The translations under genes were made by a program, and so were the position numbers. Shown here piece after piece: positions 58,981-64,000 of a stretch of 64,000 nucleotides of DNA (position 1 is its first letter; every line of letters starts with the position of its first letter). The notes under the pieces are model-generated. The model had not been told where the DNA came from. It did no database searches and worked only from the letters and a program-made list of their open reading frames with translations. Where the stretch lies: the NCBI GenBank assembly GCA_964350445.1, contig CAYGKA010000009.1, positions 1-64,000 on the forward strand, given 5' to 3'. This stretch comes from Hwanghaeella sp964350445 (GTDB taxonomy: Bacteria > Pseudomonadota > Alphaproteobacteria > UBA8366 > Aestuariispiraceae).

Positions 58981-59613
58981 CTATTCGCGGCCGATAAGGC
59001 GGAGGAACTCGCTGCGGGTGCGCGGGTCCTGTTTGAAGGTGCCGAGCAAGGTGCTGGTGACCATCGAAACACCCTGTTTATTGACGCCGCGCGTGGTCAT
59101 GCATTCATGCGTCGCCTCGATCACCACACCGACGCCTTTCGGTGCCAGGACATCGTTAATCGCATTGGCGATCTGTGCGGTCATCTTTTCCTGAATTTGC
59201 AGCCGTTTCGCATAGACCTCCAACACGCGTGCGAGTTTCGATATCCCGACAACGCGCTTGTTCGGCAGATAGGCGATGTGGGCATGACCGATGATCGGAC
59301 GGATATGATGTTCGCAATGGCTGTTGAAAGGGATGTTCCGCAGAATGACCATCTCGTCATAGCCGTCGGTTTCCTCGAAGGTGCGGCTCAGGATTTCGAC
59401 CGGGTCTTCAAAGTAACCCGCGAAGAACTCGTCCCAAGACCGGACGACACGATCGGGCGTTTCCAGCAATCCTTCACGGTCCGGGTTGTCCCCGGCAAAG
59501 GCGAGCAGGGTCCGGACGGCCTTCAGCGCTTCTTCGCGGGAAGGGCGACGGGCCAGCGCGTCCTCGCGGTCCTTGTCGATCTGCTGCACGATATTCAACC
59601 GTGATGATGTCAT
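58981..59613 (-). CDS. folE: GTP cyclohydrolase I (FolE)
   Basis: A 210-residue enzyme that makes 7,8-dihydroneopterin triphosphate for folate. Zn-binding SHCEHHIRPI is near residue 100 and HECMTTRGVNK near 170; both Cys and the His are intact, so it is the Zn-dependent IA type. It acts upstream of FolK and FolP at 25-26.5 kb in this window, though it is not linked to them. Confidence 0.96.
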   Translation of the reverse strand: MTSSRLNIVQQIDKDREDALARRPSREEALKAVRTLLAFAGDNPDREGLLETPDRVVRSWDEFFAGYFEDPVEILSRTFEETDGYDEMVILRNIPFNSHCEHHIRPIIGHAHIAYLPNKRVVGISKLARVLEVYAKRLQIQEKMTAQIANAINDVLAPKGVGVVIEATHECMTTRGVNKQGVSMVTSTLLGTFKQDPRTRSEFLRLIGRE

Positions 59614-59816
59614 TGCGTTGCCCTTACCCTATCAGTCGAGGTGTGGTTTCACCACGGTATTGCGAGGAGATACATCCATCCCTGCTTCGATCAAGGCTGT
59701 GGGATGTTGCACATTCTTCCGGAAATTACGAGGGAAACCGGCTATTGGATCTCTCCAGAAAACGACGCCCTTCGGATGGCACGGAAGGCGCTTCCGACAG
59801 GGGCGAGGGTGACTTC

Positions 59817-60629
59817 ATGAATTCAGGAAGGGTTCAAGGAGTTGAAACATTCGACTGGTATGGTCTTCTCATGCCTGAGAATTCCGACCTTCTCACCCTG
59901 TCGAATCGCCTGGGTAGACGCCTGCCGCGTGTGCCGCTATGGCAGCGTATTGCCAATGATATCAAGGCGGAGATTAGTGCCGGGGAATGGCGCGCCGGCG
60001 ACAAACTGCCGCCGGAAGCCGACCTGGCTTCGCGGTTCGGTGCGAACCGGCACACGATCCGCCACGCGGTCGCTGCGCTGGCGGAAGAAGGCCTGTTGGC
60101 CGTTGAGCAGGGTCGCGGCACGTTCGTCGTCGAAGAAACGATCAACTATCAGATCGGCGCACGGACCCGGTTCGGCGAAAACCTTCGGCATCACGATCGT
60201 CGTGTCGATGTCGAAATTTTAGAAGTGGTGGAAGTCTCAGTGGGGCGCGAAGTGGCGAACCCGCTGGAAATAGCCGCTGGAACCCGTTGCGTTCGCCTTA
60301 GAGTCTTGCGCCGCTCGGACGGCCAACCACTCTGCATCGCCGATCATTGGTTCCCCGGGGAACGCTTTCTTCCGATGGCTGATCTGTTCGCGGAAACGAA
60401 GTCGATTTCCAGAAGTTTCGAGGCCCTTGGCATTGCGGACTACCGCCGGCGGGAAACCCAAGTTGCCGCGCGCCTGCCCAAGACCTGGGAAGCCGCGCGG
60501 CTCGAAATCCCCCGCGCAAGACCGTTGATTGTGACCAGTTCCATCAACGAGGATCTGTCGGGCGCGGTCATCGAATACGGGATCACTCGTTTTTCAGGCG
60601 ACCGGACGGCCATCGTTTTCGAAAGCTGA
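59817..60629 (+). CDS. phnF: GntR-family regulator, PhnF/HutC type with UTRA domain
   Basis: A 270-residue regulator: GntR winged helix (LWQRIANDIKAEISAGEWRA, then LPPEADLASRFGANRHTIRH) and a C-terminal UTRA ligand-binding domain (about 115-265). The match is closest to PhnF, the regulator of phosphonate C-P lyase genes, but no phn gene is in the window; instead a glycerol-3-phosphate transporter lies next to it. ATG at 59817 follows GAGGG by 7 nt; ATG at 59871 is an alternative. It is convergent with the phosphodiesterase gene. Confidence 0.85.
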   Translation: MNSGRVQGVETFDWYGLLMPENSDLLTLSNRLGRRLPRVPLWQRIANDIKAEISAGEWRAGDKLPPEADLASRFGANRHTIRHAVAALAEEGLLAVEQGRGTFVVEETINYQIGARTRFGENLRHHDRRVDVEILEVVEVSVGREVANPLEIAAGTRCVRLRVLRRSDGQPLCIADHWFPGERFLPMADLFAETKSISRSFEALGIADYRRRETQVAARLPKTWEAARLEIPRARPLIVTSSINEDLSGAVIEYGITRFSGDRTAIVFES

Positions 60630-60643
60630 CCGCCGGTCTCGCC

Positions 60644-61474
60644 TCACTCAGCCGCGTTCGGCGCCTTCCAATCTTCGTATTCGATGGTGCCGAGATCGTA
60701 TTTCTCACTGGCGTCCATAAAGTCGTGCGTATGGACGACGATGGAATCTGTCTCGATGAAAGCGATCGCGTAGGCCGGCGGTTCCGAACTGCCGGCGATT
60801 GTGTCGCGTTTCGAGAAATCGAGCCAGACCTGATGATTAGTGGACCGGATGGTGGACATGGGGATATCCAGCCAACTACCTGCTACTGGGCGGTGAATAT
60901 GGCCGAAGAAGATGTGCCGCACCTTGTGCGCGTGCTGTTCCACCACATCACGAAAAGCATCTGCCTGGATCAGACCGATCTGGTCCATCGGTTCAAGATG
61001 CAGCTTGCAAGGCGGATGGTGCATGAACAGGAAGAGGGGCAAGTCGCCGGATGTTTCCATCTGCCTCTCCAGCCAGGCAAGGCGGTCGTCGCAATACCAG
61101 CCGGCATGGGTGCCTTCCAAATTGGTGTCGAGAAGCAGGAAACGGCCCGCTGGCAGGTTAATGACTTCCTGAACGAACCCGTTCTCGTCCAGCGGCGTTT
61201 CCGGAAAAACCGACTTCATGGTCGATCTGTTGTCATGGTTCCCAAGGATCATCTTCACCGGAATGGACAGCTTGGCGAGGCTGTCCTTCAGATTCTCAAA
61301 CGCTGCCCGGTCCCCCCAATGCGTCAGGTCACCGGTGATGACCGCTAGGTCCGCATCAGCATGGTGCCGGTTAATATCGGCAATCGCCGCGTCGAGACGT
61401 GCTTTCGGGTCCAGACCCAGAAGCATTTCGCCCGGTTTCACGAAATGGGTGTCGGTGACATGGATGAGTTTCAT
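60644..61474 (-). CDS. Metallophosphodiesterase (CpdA/GpdQ type)
   Basis: A 276-residue calcineurin-like phosphoesterase with the five metal motifs: DTH (residues 8-10), GDLTHWGD (about 48-55), GNHDN (about 78-82), MHHPP (about 151-155) and GHIHRP (about 194-199). Relatives hydrolyse cAMP (CpdA) or glycerophosphodiesters (GpdQ). Being the last gene after a Ugp-like transporter, glycerophosphodiester hydrolysis is the more likely role (inference). It starts 101 bp after the binding-protein gene, with a terminator-like hairpin in between. Confidence 0.86.
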   Translation of the reverse strand: MKLIHVTDTHFVKPGEMLLGLDPKARLDAAIADINRHHADADLAVITGDLTHWGDRAAFENLKDSLAKLSIPVKMILGNHDNRSTMKSVFPETPLDENGFVQEVINLPAGRFLLLDTNLEGTHAGWYCDDRLAWLERQMETSGDLPLFLFMHHPPCKLHLEPMDQIGLIQADAFRDVVEQHAHKVRHIFFGHIHRPVAGSWLDIPMSTIRSTNHQVWLDFSKRDTIAGSSEPPAYAIAFIETDSIVVHTHDFMDASEKYDLGTIEYEDWKAPNAAE

Positions 61475-61534
61475 GGCGGTTCTCTTTGGATTGGCTTTCG
61501 GGGGAGTGGTTGTTGGAAGGGATAGCGGATCGAA

Positions 61535-61558
61535 AGGGGGCCGCTTGGGCGGCCCCCT
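61535..61558 (-). terminator. Hairpin after the ugpB-like gene
   Basis: Perfect 10-bp GC-rich stem (61535-61544 with 61549-61558), loop of four bases, followed on the minus strand by TTTCG. It is 17 bp after the binding-protein stop and probably separates or attenuates phosphodiesterase expression. Confidence 0.7.
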
Positions 61559-61575
61559 ACGATGCGATCGGTGGG

Positions 61576-62847
61576 TTAGGATCCGGACTTGGGAAGCAGT
61601 TTCTGGGTGTCTTCCACGATGTCCTTCAGAACCGCGTCGGGCTCTTCGACGCGTTCTCGGCTGGCGATGGACTGCATGCCGTCCTCGATCACCTTCGTGA
61701 TCTTCAAGCCGTTTTCACCCGGGAACGCATACCAGTCGCGCAGCAGCGGCAATTGTTTGACCGCCGTGAACTTGTTCGGGTTTTGGGCATAGAAGTCCTT
61801 CAGGATGACTTCGTTCGCGGCCTTGTTCGGTGGCATGTATCCCGTCGTCTGCGCGACATAAGCCGCACCCTGGCCGGAGGTCGCGAATTTCAGGAACTTC
61901 CAGGCGGCCGCCGCGGTTTCCGGGTCTTTGGCCAGAACCAAGCCCGCATTGCCGCCGGCCGGCAGTCCGCCGCCTTCCGCAACATCGGGGAAGGGACCGG
62001 TTTTCAAAGTGTACAGGCCTGCACTGTCATCCTCGATCTTTTGCAGGGCGGAGGTGGACCAGAAGAACATGCCGACCTTGCCGGCAGAGAAGTTGGCCAT
62101 TGCCTCCTTCCACTCGTTATTCGGCATGTCGCATTCTTTCACCAGCTTGGCGAAGGTGCGCATCGACCATTGGCCGGCATCGTTACCGAAATTCACCTTG
62201 GTCTCGGTCGGGTCCAGCATCGTGTTATTGCGGGACCAGTTCAGTGATTGCCAGAACCAGTTGCCGGTGATGTTCCAGCCCCAGAACATCGTGTCTACGG
62301 TCTGACCGGACGCTTTGATCGCTTTGCAGACTTCGATGACTTCGTCCCAACTCGTCGGCAAGGGCTTGTTCCAGCCAGCCTTTTCCAGGACTTCCATGTT
62401 GTAGTAGCCCACCGGAAGGGAAACGGAGAAAGGCAGACCGTGGACTTTGCCGTTGAAGGTCGACAGGTCGAGCATCGCTTGATGGTAGCCGTCTTTCTCG
62501 AAATCGGTTTCCGTCGCGATGAATTGGTCCAAAGGCTGAGCGATGCCTTTCTCGACCAGGATGCGCTGGCGATTCAGGCCCTGGAAGGTAACGTCGGGAA
62601 GGCGGTTGGTGATCGCTTCCTTCAGGACGGTCTGCGACGCGTCTTCATAGCTTTCATAGGGCGCCCGCATTTTCACCTTGATGTCGGGATTCGCCTTTTC
62701 GAAATCGGCGACGATCTTCTCATAGGTGGTTTTGAACAGGTGCGAGTAGGGGTATTGTACTTCGATCGTGGTCTCGGCGGCGGCGAAGTTTGCCCCTGCC
62801 AGTACTAGGGCGGCCGCGGCTACGGCCGTCTTTAAAATGCGTCGCAT
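61576..62847 (-). CDS. ugpB: Ugp-type glycerol-3-phosphate/sugar ABC substrate-binding protein
   Basis: A 423-residue binding protein (SBP_bac_1) with a signal peptide (residues 1 to about 24, ending FAAA before ETT). FYNVEVL-type UgpB pattern: NMEVLEKAGWNKPLPTSWDE, FSAGKVGMFFWSTSAL, GNAGLVLAKDPETAAAAWKF. UgpB binds glycerol-3-phosphate and glycerophosphodiesters in the periplasm. The ATG at 62847 follows GGAGGG by 4 nt; upstream in-frame ATGs lack a site. It follows the two permease genes in the same operon. Confidence 0.88.
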   Translation of the reverse strand: MRRILKTAVAAAALVLAGANFAAAETTIEVQYPYSHLFKTTYEKIVADFEKANPDIKVKMRAPYESYEDASQTVLKEAITNRLPDVTFQGLNRQRILVEKGIAQPLDQFIATETDFEKDGYHQAMLDLSTFNGKVHGLPFSVSLPVGYYNMEVLEKAGWNKPLPTSWDEVIEVCKAIKASGQTVDTMFWGWNITGNWFWQSLNWSRNNTMLDPTETKVNFGNDAGQWSMRTFAKLVKECDMPNNEWKEAMANFSAGKVGMFFWSTSALQKIEDDSAGLYTLKTGPFPDVAEGGGLPAGGNAGLVLAKDPETAAAAWKFLKFATSGQGAAYVAQTTGYMPPNKAANEVILKDFYAQNPNKFTAVKQLPLLRDWYAFPGENGLKITKVIEDGMQSIASRERVEEPDAVLKDIVEDTQKLLPKSGS

Positions 62848-62967
62848 GGTACCCTCCATTGTTGAACGCTCTTGCAGGTGTGTCTTCCCCCGTCGCAACG
62901 TTGGCCCGTTGCTGAGGGTGAAGGCGCGGCCGGGACCGCGGTCGTCCCCGAAAATCGGGGCGGCCGT

Positions 62968-63804
62968 CTATTTCATCCCGGTTAAGGTGATCCCCTCGAT
63001 GAAACGCCGCTGCGCGAAAAGGAAGGCGATCACCAGGGGGGCGATCACGATCGTCGCGGCGGCCATCAAGGGGCCGAACACGTATCCGACTTCGGCGGTG
63101 CGGAATGTCGCGATGCCGAGGGGCGGTGTGTAGAGTTCCTCGCTGCTCAAAACGATCAGCGGCCAGAAATAGTCGTTCCAATGCGCGATGACCGAAAAGA
63201 TGCCGAAGGCCACCAAGGCGGGAACGGCGGTCGGCGCCATCACCCGCCAAACGATGCCTAGTTCCGACATTCCATCCATGCGGGCCGCGTCGATCAGATC
63301 GTCCGGCACCGTCATGAAGAACTGGCGCATCAGGAAAATGCCGAAGACGGAAATGACGAAGGGCAGGATCAGGCTGGCATAGGTGTCCAGGATGCCCATC
63401 TTGAAGAGCAGGATATAGACCGGAATGGCCACGGCATGCGGCGGGATCAAGAGGCAGAGCAAGACCAGCGCGAAAACCGTATCCCGTCCGCGCCACCGCA
63501 GCTTGGCGAGGGCATAGGCGCAGGGTAGTGCAATCAACACCTGGAATGCGAAGATGCAGACGGTGACGATGACGCCGTTCAGCATGTAGAGAAGCAACGG
63601 CGTGGCGGTGAACGCCTGCGTATAGTTTTCGATCGCTGCCCAATCGCGCGGAATGAGGTTCAGTCCGCCCTGGGCGATATCCTGGGAGGATTTCAACGAG
63701 GTCGAAATCATCTGAACGAAGGGGGCCAGAACGAAGATCGCGCCGACCGCCAGAACGCCGTGCTTCACGATGGAGCCGAGCAGCGTGTTTTTGCCGTATC
63801 GCAT
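62968..63804 (-). CDS. ugpE: ABC transporter permease, UgpE type
   Basis: A 278-residue permease with six hydrophobic helices and the EAA loop DDLIDAARMDGMSELGIVWR (about 170-190). The N-terminal FVQMISTSLKSSQDIAQGG is typical of UgpE and MalG. It works with the permease encoded just upstream. 61 bp separate its start from the upstream gene stop. Confidence 0.9.
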   Translation of the reverse strand: MRYGKNTLLGSIVKHGVLAVGAIFVLAPFVQMISTSLKSSQDIAQGGLNLIPRDWAAIENYTQAFTATPLLLYMLNGVIVTVCIFAFQVLIALPCAYALAKLRWRGRDTVFALVLLCLLIPPHAVAIPVYILLFKMGILDTYASLILPFVISVFGIFLMRQFFMTVPDDLIDAARMDGMSELGIVWRVMAPTAVPALVAFGIFSVIAHWNDYFWPLIVLSSEELYTPPLGIATFRTAEVGYVFGPLMAAATIVIAPLVIAFLFAQRRFIEGITLTGMK

Positions 63805-63865
63805 TTCCGTTGATCCCCTGTGCGAAGGCTGCGCCGGAAGCCTTCCCGGTGCGCCGAATGCGCGC

Positions 63866-64000
63866 TTAGCCGTAGTGGACGTTCTTTTCCATGACCCGGG
63901 ATTTGATCCAGGTTATGGCGAAGATGAAGATCAGGAAGACGACCGTCAGTCCGGCGGCATAAGCCGATCGGAAAAAGTCGAACCCTTCCTGATAAAGCTG
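63866..64000 (-). CDS. ugpA: ABC transporter permease, UgpA type, C-terminal end only
   Basis: Reading the minus strand from the window edge gives a 44-codon end: QLYQEGFDFFRSAYAAGLTV, then VFLIFIFAITWIKSRVMEKN, with the stop at 63866-63868. The last helix and the basic tail fit the C-terminus of UgpA/MalF-type permeases, and it precedes the ugpE-like gene in the expected order. The rest of the gene lies outside the window, and so probably does the ATPase gene ugpC. Confidence 0.7.
   Translation of the reverse strand, partial: QLYQEGFDFFRSAYAAGLTVVFLIFIFAITWIKSRVMEKNVHYG

Noticed and set aside
58981..59040. The end of FolE contains QDPRTRSEFLRLIG, which looks like another copy of the ABC ATPase tail.
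   Set aside because: It is the normal FolE C-terminus on the other strand, and the DNA does not match the ATPase ends beyond a few codons; a coincidence of short motifs.
1..64000. CRISPR arrays, rRNA and tRNA genes, and complete insertion sequences.
   Set aside because: No regularly spaced repeats, no conserved rRNA or tRNA sequence and no transposase-like frame was recognised by reading.

Overview
The window looks like a chromosomal scaffold of a GC-rich alphaproteobacterium, most likely a member of the Rhodospirillales or a neighbouring order. The support is an RpoH with a clear RpoH box, hisZ directly followed by purA, a Pha-type Mrp antiporter with fused A and B subunits, a small DUF6476-type protein divergent from rluD, and many FAD, ABC-transporter and acyl-CoA genes typical of marine or soil heterotrophs. 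It is a draft assembly with two 100-base N gaps. The first (24941-25040) is flanked by the same 55 bp on both sides and is probably an unmerged contig overlap. No rRNA, tRNA, CRISPR array, integrase or insertion sequence was recognised.

Layout. 1-6646: an FAD/GcvT oxidoreductase and an RpiR regulator, divergent from a polar amino acid ABC transporter (binding protein, two permeases, ATPase). 6647-11773: an accessory tract in which the 3' end of the ATPase gene recurs three more times, so that three cargo segments lie between four copies of that 3' end (DUF411 protein plus secreted caspase-like protein; an OxyR-like LysR regulator; an unrecognised protein). This is the most unusual structure in the window. 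11774-16529: NIPSNAP protein, dihydroorotase-like amidohydrolase lacking a metal-binding His, haloalkane dehalogenase, YdcF/DUF218 protein, SDR dehydrogenase and a 56-residue zinc-ribbon protein. 16754-24623: cell-envelope genes (DUF2927 lipoprotein, WD40-caspase protein, outer-membrane barrel, EamA exporter, large membrane-anchored ankyrin-like protein).

25099-33549: folate genes folP and folK, a small XRE regulator, a vWA protein, an acyl-CoA dehydrogenase, a D-2-hydroxyacid dehydrogenase and an unrecognised gene broken by the second gap. 33763-39717: the Mrp/Pha cation/proton antiporter operon. 39938-52681: mostly housekeeping genes (tsaC/sua5, ParA-like ATPase, MaoC, SLC13 permease, FkbM methyltransferase, GNAT, serC-serA, TTC38-like TPR protein, hisZ-purA). 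52890-55590: a degenerate protein kinase with a C-terminal membrane anchor paired with a small membrane protein. 55620-59613: rpoH, rluD, DUF6476, PAS and folE. 59817-64000: a PhnF-type GntR regulator beside a Ugp-like glycerol-3-phosphate ABC operon that carries its own metallophosphodiesterase.

Together these genes suggest a heterotroph that takes up amino acids and phosphodiesters and keeps Na+/H+ balance with Mrp. It has two extracytoplasmic caspase-like proteins (metacaspase/paracaspase type) and one pseudokinase module whose roles cannot be read from sequence alone.
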